DNA of 9,129 bases, from the NCBI GenBank assembly GCA_003249275.1, contig QKJO01000246.1:1-9129 (forward strand), written 5' to 3'. Shown here piece after piece: positions 1-6,331 of the stretch (its first letter is position 1; each line of letters opens with the position of its first letter). The position numbers and the translations under genes are program-made. The stretch is from Spirochaetaceae bacterium (lineage in GTDB: Bacteria; Spirochaetota; Spirochaetia; Spirochaetales_E; Spirochaetaceae_B). Under the pieces are notes generated by a model that saw nothing but the letters and a program-made list of their open reading frames with translations, was not told the origin of the DNA and did no database searches.

Positions 1-1
1 C

Positions 2-157
2 ACAGGAGCCGTCGCCGGGTGCTTCGGTGTCCTCTCTGCCATTCCGCCGCTGGGAGAGACCGGAGGGATTATCTTCGGACTCCTGCAGATCATCTGGTTT
101 TTCTGGCTCGGTAGTCTGCTGACAGCAGGCAGAGAACAAACAGGCCCGGCAGTATGA
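2..157 (+). CDS. C-terminal end of an integral membrane protein (5' truncated by window)
   Basis: An open frame enters from the left edge and runs for 51 codons to a TGA at 155-157. It reads as two hydrophobic segments, the first ending near an IPPLGE turn and the second rich in aromatic residues (LLQIIWFFWLGSLL), followed by a short polar tail. This is the normal look of the last helices of a small multi-pass inner-membrane protein. It may be related to the DUF4386-like protein encoded further along, but too little is visible to assign a family. Its stop overlaps the next start in an ATGA (154-157), so it heads, or lies inside, the operon that follows. Function unknown. Confidence 0.7.
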   Translation, partial: TGAVAGCFGVLSAIPPLGETGGIIFGLLQIIWFFWLGSLLTAGREQTGPAV

Positions 158-366
158 AATACGAAATCAGAATCAGAGGGATCATCGATCCCGGGTGGAC
201 CCACCGGTTTCAGGAGATGTCCGTCGGATCGGAGGGTGCAGACATATCAGTCATCAGAGGCGAGCTGACCGATCAGGCGGCCCTGCATGGTCTTCTGAAA
301 AAGATCAGAGACACGGGCATACCCCTCATCTCCGTCAATCCGATTGAAGAAGGGGAGGATATATGA
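154..366 (+). CDS. Conserved small soluble protein (70 aa), function unknown
   Basis: This 70-aa protein has no membrane segment or signal peptide. The first half looks like a beta strand (MKYEIRIRGII) and the second carries a distinctive stretch: RGELTDQAALHGLLKKIRD followed by a hydrophobic LISVNP strand. From memory, the pattern 'G-x-L-x-DQAALHGLL-x-(K/R)IRD-x-G-x-PL-(L/I)SV' recurs in many uncharacterised small bacterial proteins, often beside membrane proteins and oxidoreductases; I know of no proven function. The start codon lies in an ATGA overlap with the preceding stop and no strong Shine-Dalgarno precedes it, so translation probably depends on coupling. The stop overlaps the next start in another ATGA (363-366). 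The beta-helix-beta size would suit a small ACT/ferredoxin-like fold, but that is inference. Confidence 0.8.
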   Translation: MKYEIRIRGIIDPGWTHRFQEMSVGSEGADISVIRGELTDQAALHGLLKKIRDTGIPLISVNPIEEGEDI

Positions 367-455
367 TCCATGCAAAAAATGCGCCCGGTACCTCGGAGCC
401 ATCTTTCAACCAATCCATAGGCCTCTGGCTGCTGATAAGGGGGATAAAATCATGA
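363..455 (+). CDS. 30-aa micro-ORF linked by ATGA overlaps on both sides
   Basis: An ATG at 363 overlaps the stop of the 70-aa gene and is preceded by a good Shine-Dalgarno (AGGGGAGG, 351-358, 4 bases before the start). The frame runs 30 codons to a TGA at 453-455, which overlaps the ATG of the next gene at 452. The peptide ends in a short hydrophobic piece, SIGLWLLIRGIKS. That piece resembles the usual end of DUF4386 proteins (compare FLAFLLMIKGFN near the end of the next gene). It may be a real small protein, a leader that passes ribosomes to the next gene, or the remnant of a deleted DUF4386 paralogue. The start/stop geometry is directly seen; whether the product is stable is unknown. Confidence 0.4.
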   Translation: MIHAKNAPGTSEPSFNQSIGLWLLIRGIKS

Positions 456-1033
456 CCTTGAGAACAAGAGCCTTCACCGCCGGTATTCTCATCATAACCG
501 CCTATACCTCAATCGCAAGCCTCCTGACCGATTCGACCGCCCTGATCGTCCTGTCCGAAGCCACGGCAGGTGGTGAAGTCATACTCCTGGCTTTCCTGCT
601 CTACCCCCTGTTCAGATCCACAGGCGCCGGGATATCCCGAGCCTACCTGATTCTGAAAATCCTCGAAGGAGGTATTCTCATAGCGGCGGCACTCCTGCTT
701 CTTCCGGGGAAGGGATCTCTGATGAATCTGCGGAGCATCCTTACAGACAACCATGTTTTCATCTTTATACCCGCCTCGGCACTTCTTTATCTGCTCCTGA
801 TGAGAACAGATCTTGTTCCCCGGTTCATCTCTTTCTGGGGAGAGGGTTCCCTGATCCTGCTGCTGGCGGGAAATCTTCTGATGAAGGCCGGGGTTGAGCA
901 CCCGGCGGTCATGTTATTCTTTCCCTTGATCATGCTCAATGAATTTTTTCTGGCTTTCCTGCTGATGATCAAAGGTTTCAATACAACAAATTTACAAGGA
1001 TGGAGTAATGGAAAAAAACAGCAAAAACAGTGA
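452..1033 (+). CDS. DUF4386-like six-helix integral membrane protein
   Basis: From ATG 452 this gives 193 aa. The frame is open back to an ATG at 344, but that longer version would add about 36 polar, Cys-rich residues read in an alternative frame over the neighbours. The ATG at 452 has a strong AAGGGGG (437-443) 8 bases upstream and an ATGA junction, so I chose it. About six membrane helices are visible, near residues 8-27, 43-56, 64-84, 102-117, 131-146 and 152-174. A glutamate sits in the third helix (ILKILEGG, E72), and the end LNEFFLAFLLMIKGFN matches the C-terminal signature of the DUF4386 family. Members are inner-membrane proteins of unknown role, in my recollection often next to MDR oxidoreductases, as here. 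The 3' end overlaps the next gene by 26 bases. Confidence 0.75.
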   Translation: MTLRTRAFTAGILIITAYTSIASLLTDSTALIVLSEATAGGEVILLAFLLYPLFRSTGAGISRAYLILKILEGGILIAAALLLLPGKGSLMNLRSILTDNHVFIFIPASALLYLLLMRTDLVPRFISFWGEGSLILLLAGNLLMKAGVEHPAVMLFFPLIMLNEFFLAFLLMIKGFNTTNLQGWSNGKKQQKQ

Positions 1034-1193
1034 TAAAAGCACCTGGGCGGCCGGAGGGGGAGTCCTCCTGGGTCTGGGTGCCGGGTTCTTCTTTCTTCCG
1101 GTTTCGGCCCTGGCCTTTACGGGTTCAATCATCGGAGGACTGGGTCTGGGTCTGATATTGACCGCCCTCATTTCGGCGCTGCACAGGGAGTAA
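1008..1193 (+). CDS. Small two-helix membrane protein (61 aa), function unknown
   Basis: After a polar, lysine- and serine-rich N-terminus of about 12 residues come two glycine-rich hydrophobic helices (about 13-31 and 33-57), ending in a short charged tail. It would sit in the inner membrane as a helical hairpin. The start at 1008 has AAGGA at 996-1000, 7 bases upstream, and lies inside the 3' end of the DUF4386-like gene, which it overlaps by 26 bases in another frame. The good ribosome site, the strong membrane pattern and the 4-base gap to the next gene make it a credible gene despite its size. I do not recognise the family. Glycine-rich two-helix proteins of this size can be assembly or accessory subunits, but nothing here points to a partner beyond its neighbours. 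Confidence 0.7.
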   Translation: MEKNSKNSDKSTWAAGGGVLLGLGAGFFFLPVSALAFTGSIIGGLGLGLILTALISALHRE

Positions 1194-1197
1194 TTTC

Positions 1198-2166
1198 ATG
1201 AGAGCAATGGCATACAAAAAATACGGTCCCCTGGAAACCCTGAATCTGACGGAACTTCCAAGACCGGTCCCCGGAAGGGGAGAAGTACTTGTCAGAATTC
1301 GTGCCTCTTCTGTCAATTACAACACAGGGATGTCGATCCTGGGAACTCCCCTGATCGGCCGCTTATGGACGGGTCTCAGGGCACCGAAATACCCCATTCC
1401 GGGCAACGATATATCCGGAGTGGTGGAAGAGACAGGGCCCGACGTCAAATCCCTGCAACCGGGAGACGAAGTGTATGCAGACACGGCTGAACAGGGATTC
1501 GGTGCCTACGCCGAGTACATCGTCCTGCCCGAAGAGGTCCTTTCTGCCAAACCATCCGGCATCAGCCATGAAGAAGCGGCAGCCGTCCCCGAAGCCGGAC
1601 TGGTTGCCTATCAGGCCCTCAGGGATTCGGGAAAAATCAGAAAAGGGATGAAAGTTCTGATTCAGGGATCCACAGGCGGAATCGGCAGCTTCGCCCTCCA
1701 GCTTGCCCGGTATTTCGGCGCCGAAGTGACGGCAGTCTGCAGCGGGGGTAAGATCGATTTCGTCAAAGCTCTGGGAGCCGATCAAGTTCTGGACTACACA
1801 AAAGAAAAACCGGAGCGGGACAGCTATGATCTGATCATCGCCACCGCCGGATATAACCCGATCTCCCTCTACAGATCAGCACTTAAAAAGGGCGGAGTCT
1901 ATGTCTGCACGGGAGGAGATATGAAACAGATCTTCCAGGCCATGCTTCTGGGACCCTGGCTCTCCCTTTTTTCGGGAAAAAAGCTGGGCTCCATGATAGT
2001 CAAGGTCAACAGAGACCTGGACCAGCTGTCGAAGATCATCGAGTCGGGACAGGTAAAACCGGTCATTGACAGAACCTATCCCCTGGAGGAAGCCGTTGAA
2101 GCCCTGAAATACTATGGACAGGGTCATTCCAGGGGAAGAGTCATCATCCGGATGGTTCAGGAATAG
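1198..2166 (+). CDS. NAD(P)-dependent MDR-family oxidoreductase (quinone reductase-like)
   Basis: This 322-aa protein has the full medium-chain dehydrogenase/reductase layout. An N-terminal GroES-like catalytic domain (about 1-120) carries the markers YPIPGNDISGVV (65-76), PGDEVY (88-93) and GAYAEYIVLPEE. It is followed by a Rossmann domain with the nucleotide loop GSTGGIG at 157-163 and the second-strand segment VCSGGKIDFVKALGADQVLDY. The Cys/His ligands of zinc alcohol dehydrogenases are absent, so this is the zinc-free quinone oxidoreductase/enoyl-reductase branch, probably cytoplasmic and reducing an activated C=C or quinone with NAD(P)H; the substrate cannot be read. GGGAG (1186-1190) lies 7 bases before ATG 1198; a second in-frame ATG at 1207 is possible. 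It lies 4 bases after the 61-aa gene and appears to close the coupled operon. Family confident, substrate unknown. Confidence 0.9.
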   Translation: MRAMAYKKYGPLETLNLTELPRPVPGRGEVLVRIRASSVNYNTGMSILGTPLIGRLWTGLRAPKYPIPGNDISGVVEETGPDVKSLQPGDEVYADTAEQGFGAYAEYIVLPEEVLSAKPSGISHEEAAAVPEAGLVAYQALRDSGKIRKGMKVLIQGSTGGIGSFALQLARYFGAEVTAVCSGGKIDFVKALGADQVLDYTKEKPERDSYDLIIATAGYNPISLYRSALKKGGVYVCTGGDMKQIFQAMLLGPWLSLFSGKKLGSMIVKVNRDLDQLSKIIESGQVKPVIDRTYPLEEAVEALKYYGQGHSRGRVIIRMVQE

Positions 2167-2214
2167 AATTTTACGGACTCCCCGATCCGCTCAGTGAAGT
2201 TGCCGCCGGAAACA

Positions 2215-2230
2215 GGGATATGGGCATCCC
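2215..2230. other. Small inverted repeat in the 101-base gap before the pectinesterase
   Basis: GGGAT and ATCCC form a perfect 5-bp stem around a 6-base loop. No T-run follows, so it is not a convincing intrinsic terminator. The rest of the gap (2167-2267) shows no clear -35/-10 pair, so the pectinesterase may be read partly from the upstream operon or from a promoter type I cannot recognise. Confidence 0.2.
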
Positions 2231-2267
2231 GGGAATTTGATGATACATTGATTTTACGGGAGATTGT

Positions 2268-3257
2268 ATGAGCAGAGAAACCATCCTGAGGGTCGACAAA
2301 CAGGACAGAAACTCTTTTGGAACCATTGCGGAAGCCCTGGGCGCCGCTGAGGGTTACTGGGGACTGCCTGTTCTGATCGACATTGCCCCGGGAACCTACC
2401 CCGAAAGAATCACAATCGCCCAGCCTTTCATTACCCTGTCAGGTCATCCCGAAGAGGAGACCCTGGTGACCTGGGATCACGGGGCCCTTGAGATTCTGGC
2501 TGACGGTGTCAAACGGGGAACCTTCAGAACCGCAACCGTCCGGATCACCGGAAACGGCTTTGCCGCCAGAAACATAAGTTTTGAAAACTCCGCCGGTCCC
2601 GGAGACCTGGCCGGGCAGGCGCTGGCCTGTTCTGTGGACACCGAAGCGGCCTTCTTTGAAAAGTGCCGCTTTAAAGGGCATCAGGACACACTGTTTCTGG
2701 CTCCCCTTCCACCGGCGGTCATGGAAAAAAACGGTTTTGCCGGGCCGGGAGAGTCGACGCCCCGAACCATGGGGTATCACTACTTTCTGAACTGCTTCAT
2801 TGAGGGAGATGTGGACTTTATCTTCGGAGGAGCAACCGCCTTTTTTGAAAACTGTGAAATCTTCTCCAGGAACCGAAACAGTGAGGTAAACGGTTATGTC
2901 GCGGCTCCCTGTACACCGGAAGGAGAGAAATCCGGATTTGTCTTCTTCAAATGCCGGTTCACCGGCGACTGCCCCCCCGGTACGGTCTATCTCGGACGGC
3001 CCTGGAGGAATTTCGGAAAAACTGCGGTGATCCAATGCCGTCTTGGAGCCCATATTCATCCGGAAGGATTTCATGACTGGTCGAAGAAAGACGCCTGGAA
3101 CACCCTGGATTTTGCAGAATACGGTAATACGGGTGAGGGTTCAGACCCCTCCGGGAGAGCCGGTTTTGTCAGACTGATAAGTGAAGAAGAGAAGGACGGA
3201 TATTCGAAAGAAGTCTGTCTTGCCGAGTTCAGACGGAGGTACAGACCGGTTCAGTGA
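2268..3257 (+). CDS. Pectin methylesterase (CE8), apparently cytoplasmic
   Basis: The 329-aa product is a right-handed beta-helix pectinesterase, which removes methyl esters from homogalacturonan or its oligomers to give free acid and methanol. The family signatures appear in order: GQALA (116-120, Q117), GHQDTLF (137-143, Q139 and the general-acid D140), FIEGDVDFIFG (177-187, nucleophile D183), NGYVAAP (208-214) and YLGRPWR (241-247, R244 and W246). All catalytic and oxyanion residues are present. The roughly 25-residue loop between the QDT motif and the second active-site strand (LPPAVMEKNGFAGPGES...) is typical of bacterial members. Length suits a single CE8 domain. There is no signal peptide or lipobox: the protein begins MSRETILRVDKQ and goes directly into the first repeat, so it likely acts in the cytoplasm on imported oligogalacturonates. 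ACGGGAG just before ATG serves as the ribosome site. No other pectin gene lies nearby. Confidence 0.93.
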   Translation: MSRETILRVDKQDRNSFGTIAEALGAAEGYWGLPVLIDIAPGTYPERITIAQPFITLSGHPEEETLVTWDHGALEILADGVKRGTFRTATVRITGNGFAARNISFENSAGPGDLAGQALACSVDTEAAFFEKCRFKGHQDTLFLAPLPPAVMEKNGFAGPGESTPRTMGYHYFLNCFIEGDVDFIFGGATAFFENCEIFSRNRNSEVNGYVAAPCTPEGEKSGFVFFKCRFTGDCPPGTVYLGRPWRNFGKTAVIQCRLGAHIHPEGFHDWSKKDAWNTLDFAEYGNTGEGSDPSGRAGFVRLISEEEKDGYSKEVCLAEFRRRYRPVQ

Positions 3258-4297
3258 TTCTCCCGGGGAAAGGAGAATTCATCGATCAGGTCCAGAATCC
3301 GCTCTCCGGCGGCAGCAGTATCACCGTCATTCGAATCGATCCGGAACAGGGTTCTGCGGTTTTTAAGCTCCATACTATAGTCATAGCATTTGTCATAGTA
3401 ATGCAGCACGATGGAAGCCGCCTCAGCCGGAATGCCGGTATCCAGGGCTTCGAGAGCCTTCGTGTACTGCTCCATTCCCAGCCTTTTCCGGATTTTTGCC
3501 ATCCCCTCCTTCAGAGGTTCGGATCCGCTTTGGCCGTAGTCGCGGCATAATCGGGAGATCCTGATTTCCCTGTCCATTTGAACCATAACCTGGGGAGAGG
3601 CTTTCATCTGGTCATAGAACTCTTCAGGAAGGAAGATTTTTCCGATATTGAGGCTCTCATCCTCCACCCAGATCCTCCTGTCCCGCCGGAAAGTTCTGAT
3701 TTTCTCAAACAGAGAGTTTTCAAAAAACTCGGTAGAGGGCTGTTCTCCGGAGCCTATGCTGCCGAAGGCGGAGCCCTTATGACCCGCCAGAGCTTCCATA
3801 TCCAGGACCTGCTCATCCCGTCCGGTCAGAAACTCCAGAATCTCCGTCTTTCCGCAGCCGGTTTTGCCGGCCAGGATGACCAGGGTCAGGGGCTCACGGA
3901 AGGATTCCAGAACATGCCTCCGGTAACTCTTGTATCCCCCCTCCAGTCTGAAGACACTGAAACCGTGGTCAGAAAGAAAATCAGAAAATCGTCCGCTCCT
4001 CATCCCCCCCCGGGCGCAGAGGACCAGTACGGCGCCGTCGGCGGAGTGCTTTTCAGCCTCTTCAAGATAGCGGGGAATCTTCGGCTGCGCATAAGACTCT
4101 CCCAGCAGAACGGCTTCCCTCTGACCCTTGTGCTTGTAGGTCCAGCCGATGGCGGCTCTTTCATCATCGCTGAAGAGGGGAACATTCACGCTGCCGGGAA
4201 CATGGGAGTGGCCGAACTCCACAGGAGATCTCACATCGAGGGGTATCATTCTTTCTTTCAGTTCGAGGAACCGGTCAAGCTCTACTGTTTCGACCAT
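3251..4297 (-). CDS. mnmH: tRNA 2-selenouridine synthase (rhodanese + P-loop)
   Basis: MnmH (SelU/YbbB) converts 2-thiouridine at the wobble position of certain tRNAs to 2-selenouridine using selenophosphate, through a geranylated intermediate. Numbering from ATG 4297 (348 aa), an N-terminal rhodanese domain shows DVRSPVEF, then GSVNVPLFSDDERAAIGWTYK and the active-site loop LCARGGMRSG with Cys94. A Walker A motif, GKTGCGKT (144-151), follows, then the family-specific DMEALAGHKGSAFG and WVEDESLNIGKIFLP. The frame stays open to a TTG at 4372 (373 aa), but that would add 25 untypical residues and overlap the desaturase by 26 bases. The ATG start places the catalytic Cys near position 97, where it lies in E. 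coli, so I prefer it. GGAGG lies 11 bases upstream. It is downstream of and co-directional with the desaturase (49-base gap). Its stop overlaps the convergent pectinesterase by 7 bases. Confidence 0.93.
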   Translation of the reverse strand: MVETVELDRFLELKERMIPLDVRSPVEFGHSHVPGSVNVPLFSDDERAAIGWTYKHKGQREAVLLGESYAQPKIPRYLEEAEKHSADGAVLVLCARGGMRSGRFSDFLSDHGFSVFRLEGGYKSYRRHVLESFREPLTLVILAGKTGCGKTEILEFLTGRDEQVLDMEALAGHKGSAFGSIGSGEQPSTEFFENSLFEKIRTFRRDRRIWVEDESLNIGKIFLPEEFYDQMKASPQVMVQMDREIRISRLCRDYGQSGSEPLKEGMAKIRKRLGMEQYTKALEALDTGIPAEAASIVLHYYDKCYDYSMELKNRRTLFRIDSNDGDTAAAGERILDLIDEFSFPRENH

Positions 4298-4346
4298 CTG
4301 CGGGGCAACCTCCGGATTTTCTGCATCTTCAAGATTCCGGAGCTGC

Positions 4347-5354
4347 TCAGGGCAGATCCGGTAGCTTATCAACCCGGATGTAAGCCTCCCTGTCTGTCCG
4401 GTACTCCTTCAGATAGGTCAGGATATCTTTCCATGCGGCAAAAAAACTCTTTCTTTCGGGCAGACAGGCGGAGATCTCCCGGCGAAGATCCTTCAGTCGG
4501 TAAAAGGGGACGCTCGGATACATATGGTGTTCGATGTGATACTGCATGCGCCAGTACAGAAAACTTGTCAGGGGACCGACTTTGACGGACCGGGCGCACT
4601 GTCTCCAGTCATTCGTGTTTTTCTTCATCCCCACATGCTGGGTCAGGGCGACAAGAAGATGGGGCCAGGTGGCAAAGTAAGCGCCGAAAGAGATCATAAC
4701 GATCAGCAGCCAGCGTCCGGTCAGAGCAAAAAGTACGATAAGCAGCAGATGCAGAAGAAGAGTCACTCGGCTTGTTCTGTAAAGCCTTTTGCGTTCCTCA
4801 GCCTTTTCTGCAGGGAGAATGGTATTGTTGAACTCTCCGTCCACTCTGCCCAGGGCAAATCCGGCCATCACTTTGAAATCCCTGATGAAGTGCCGGATAT
4901 GGAAGGTAAGCATACAGGGAATTTCACTCCATCTGAGAAAGTCCAGATCCAGTGCGGCATCCATATCCTTCCCCTCGAAGAGGGTGAAGTGGTGATGTCT
5001 CATATGAGCGGCTCTGACATAGTCGCCGTTCATCCACCCGAAAAAATTGATCAGCCTGTAAAAAAAGGTGCCCACCTTCTTGCGGGAAAAGGCTGTGCCG
5101 TGGATCAGTTCATGAAAGGCACCCTCACGGGTCAGCCAGCTGAAAAGGATAAAATAGAGATAAAGGAGGGGCAGCGAAACGAACAGCGGGTAATTATAAA
5201 AGCTGTAGTAGGCCGCCGCACCGGCCAGGACGGTCATACCGATTTCGGCAAGGATCTGTGCCCAGGCAATCAGATCATTCTGCTTTTTCAGCCGCCTGAG
5301 CACTTCAATCTCAAGTTTCGGCTTAATCCAGGGGATTCTCTCTTCAGAACTCAT
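4347..5354 (-). CDS. Membrane fatty acid desaturase (three-His-box, acyl-lipid type)
   Basis: This 335-aa integral membrane enzyme would introduce a double bond into membrane acyl chains using a di-iron centre, oxygen and an external electron donor. The three histidine boxes are intact: HELIH (81-85), HMRHHH (117-122) and HIEHH (273-277). An extra conserved-type histidine sits at LTQH (H240). Hydrophobic pairs flank the boxes (about 31-72 and 196-235), with the His boxes on the cytoplasmic face. The HxEHH third box and lack of a fused cytochrome b5 or rubredoxin domain place it with stand-alone bacterial acyl-lipid desaturases or related hydroxylases; regiospecificity cannot be read. GGAG lies 5 bases before ATG 5354. 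It is divergent from the patatin gene and probably co-transcribed with mnmH. The fold and chemistry are confident, the substrate is not. Confidence 0.9.
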   Translation of the reverse strand: MSSEERIPWIKPKLEIEVLRRLKKQNDLIAWAQILAEIGMTVLAGAAAYYSFYNYPLFVSLPLLYLYFILFSWLTREGAFHELIHGTAFSRKKVGTFFYRLINFFGWMNGDYVRAAHMRHHHFTLFEGKDMDAALDLDFLRWSEIPCMLTFHIRHFIRDFKVMAGFALGRVDGEFNNTILPAEKAEERKRLYRTSRVTLLLHLLLIVLFALTGRWLLIVMISFGAYFATWPHLLVALTQHVGMKKNTNDWRQCARSVKVGPLTSFLYWRMQYHIEHHMYPSVPFYRLKDLRREISACLPERKSFFAAWKDILTYLKEYRTDREAYIRVDKLPDLP

Positions 5355-5396
5355 ATTCTCTCCGTCACCTTGTGCATACTGATTATTCCGGGCACT

Positions 5397-5430
5397 ATCA
5401 TACCATAAATGATTTGAAACGGATTGTTAA
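5397..5430 (-). promoter_or_regulatory. Candidate promoter for the desaturase-mnmH pair
   Basis: Read on the minus strand, TTAACA (5425-5430) is followed after 17 bases by TATGGT (5402-5407), a fair sigma-70 pair. An overlapping second -10 candidate, TATGAT, lies at 5397-5402 but has no good -35 at the right distance. Either would give a leader of about 40 bases before ATG 5354. Sequence match only. Confidence 0.45.
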
Positions 5431-5448
5431 TAAATCCCACCAACATTT

Positions 5449-5466
5449 CCCTGACGTTGTTCAGGG
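5449..5466. promoter_or_regulatory. Perfect inverted repeat CCCTGA-N6-TCAGGG, possible operator
   Basis: The arms CCCTGA (5449-5454) and TCAGGG (5461-5466) are exact complements around CGTTGT, and one extra T-G wobble pair extends them. The repeat lies 40 bases ahead of the patatin start and covers the candidate -35 of that gene, the usual place for a repressor site. It could also form an RNA hairpin if transcribed from further upstream, but no T-run follows, so a terminator is unlikely. Confidence 0.35.
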
Positions 5467-5486
5467 GGCGAAATCGCGATTACAAT
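5457..5486 (+). promoter_or_regulatory. Weak candidate promoter for the patatin gene
   Basis: TTGTTC (5457-5462) and TACAAT (5481-5486) are 18 bases apart. The -10 matches 5 of 6 consensus bases, the -35 only 3. The predicted transcript would start near 5493, leaving only about 12 bases that barely include the GGAGG ribosome site (5495-5499). The true promoter may therefore be elsewhere in the spacer. Confidence 0.3.
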
Positions 5487-5505
5487 ACAGTTCCGGAGGC
5501 TCCCG

Positions 5506-6330
5506 ATGGAAGAAGTAAAAAAGGCTCTTGTTGTGGAAGGCGGCGCCATGAGAGGGATATTCTCGACAGGCGTTCTCGACGGATTTCTGGAGAAGAACTA
5601 CAACCCCTTCGATTTCTGTCTGGGTGTTTCCGCCGGAGCGACAAACCTGGCGGCCTGGCTCTGCGGCCAGAAGGGACGGAATTACAAGGTCATCTGCGAC
5701 TATTCCTGCCGCCCCCCTTTTATATCATTCGCAAAATACCTCCGGGGCGGTCATGCCCTTGATCTCGACTGGCTCTGGGAAATCACCATCAGGGAGATCA
5801 GACTGGACCTTGCCGCCTTCAAAGAGAGGGGAATACCATTCTTTATTGTGGCGACCGATGCGGAAAGCGGGGAAGCTGTCTATATCAGGGGTGAAGCGGA
5901 GAATCTGGAACAGCAGATCAAGGCCTCCTGCGCCCTGCCGGTCTTCTACCGGGGTTTTCCGGAGGTGGAGGGACGTGCCCTGTCCGACGGCGGCGTTGCC
6001 GATCCCATACCGGTAATCAAAGCCTACGAGATGGGAGCCCGGGACATTACCGTCATCCTTTCAAAACCACTGGGATACCGGAAGAAACGGAGCCGCATGG
6101 TCAGACTCAATGCCCTCCTCCTGAAAGGAAGACCCGGACTGCTGGAAACCATGGACAAGCGCTGGGAAGTGTACAACCGGGCCATCGACTTTCTGGAGCG
6201 GCCGCCGGCGGACTGCCGTGTGAATATCATCGCTCCTCCCCCCGAATTTGAAGTGGGCAGACTCACAAAGGACAGAGAGAAGCTCGACGCCGGATACAGA
6301 ATGGGGCTGGCGGCAGCCGGAGAACTCTGA
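5506..6330 (+). CDS. Patatin-like phospholipase, YjjU/RssA-type
   Basis: The 274-aa product carries the complete patatin Ser-Asp dyad: a glycine-rich oxyanion segment EGGAMRGIFSTGVLDGFLE (11-29), the nucleophile elbow GVSAG (40-44, Ser42) and DGG (161-163, Asp161). The phrase 'VVEGGAMRGIFSTGVLD' is characteristic of the YjjU-like bacterial branch, which is thought to hydrolyse acyl esters of lipids or fatty-acyl substrates. The C-terminal 80 residues match the helical tail usual in that branch. There is no signal peptide, so it acts in the cytoplasm or at the inner membrane. The start has GGAGG (5495-5499) 6 bases upstream. It is transcribed divergently from the fatty acid desaturase and ends one base from the stop of the convergent UPF0489 gene. 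The natural substrate is unknown. Confidence 0.9.
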   Translation: MEEVKKALVVEGGAMRGIFSTGVLDGFLEKNYNPFDFCLGVSAGATNLAAWLCGQKGRNYKVICDYSCRPPFISFAKYLRGGHALDLDWLWEITIREIRLDLAAFKERGIPFFIVATDAESGEAVYIRGEAENLEQQIKASCALPVFYRGFPEVEGRALSDGGVADPIPVIKAYEMGARDITVILSKPLGYRKKRSRMVRLNALLLKGRPGLLETMDKRWEVYNRAIDFLERPPADCRVNIIAPPPEFEVGRLTKDREKLDAGYRMGLAAAGEL

Positions 6331-6331
6331 C

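Noticed and set aside
344..451. N-terminal extension of the DUF4386-like protein back to ATG 344
   Set aside because: It would add a polar Cys-rich stretch overlapping two other ORFs, while ATG 452 has a strong ribosome site and an ATGA junction.
2168..2259. Nine-base direct repeat ATTTTACGG (2168-2176 and 2251-2259) bracketing the gap before the pectinesterase
   Set aside because: Too short to call an attachment site or target duplication, with nothing mobile between the copies.
2439..3074. 211-codon open frame on the - strand inside the pectinesterase
   Set aside because: The + strand frame has every CE8 motif; the antisense product is not protein-like.
3578..4585. 335-codon open frame on the + strand opposite mnmH and the desaturase
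   Set aside because: It lies antisense to two genes with complete catalytic motifs, has no family features or plausible ribosome site, and arises from codon bias.
4524..5408. 294-codon open frame on the + strand opposite the desaturase
   Set aside because: It covers the three His boxes of the desaturase in antisense, has a low-complexity mixed composition and no recognisable domain.
5449..5466. Reading the CCCTGA/TCAGGG repeat as an intrinsic terminator
   Set aside because: No T-run follows on either strand and no gene ends there; an operator is more likely.
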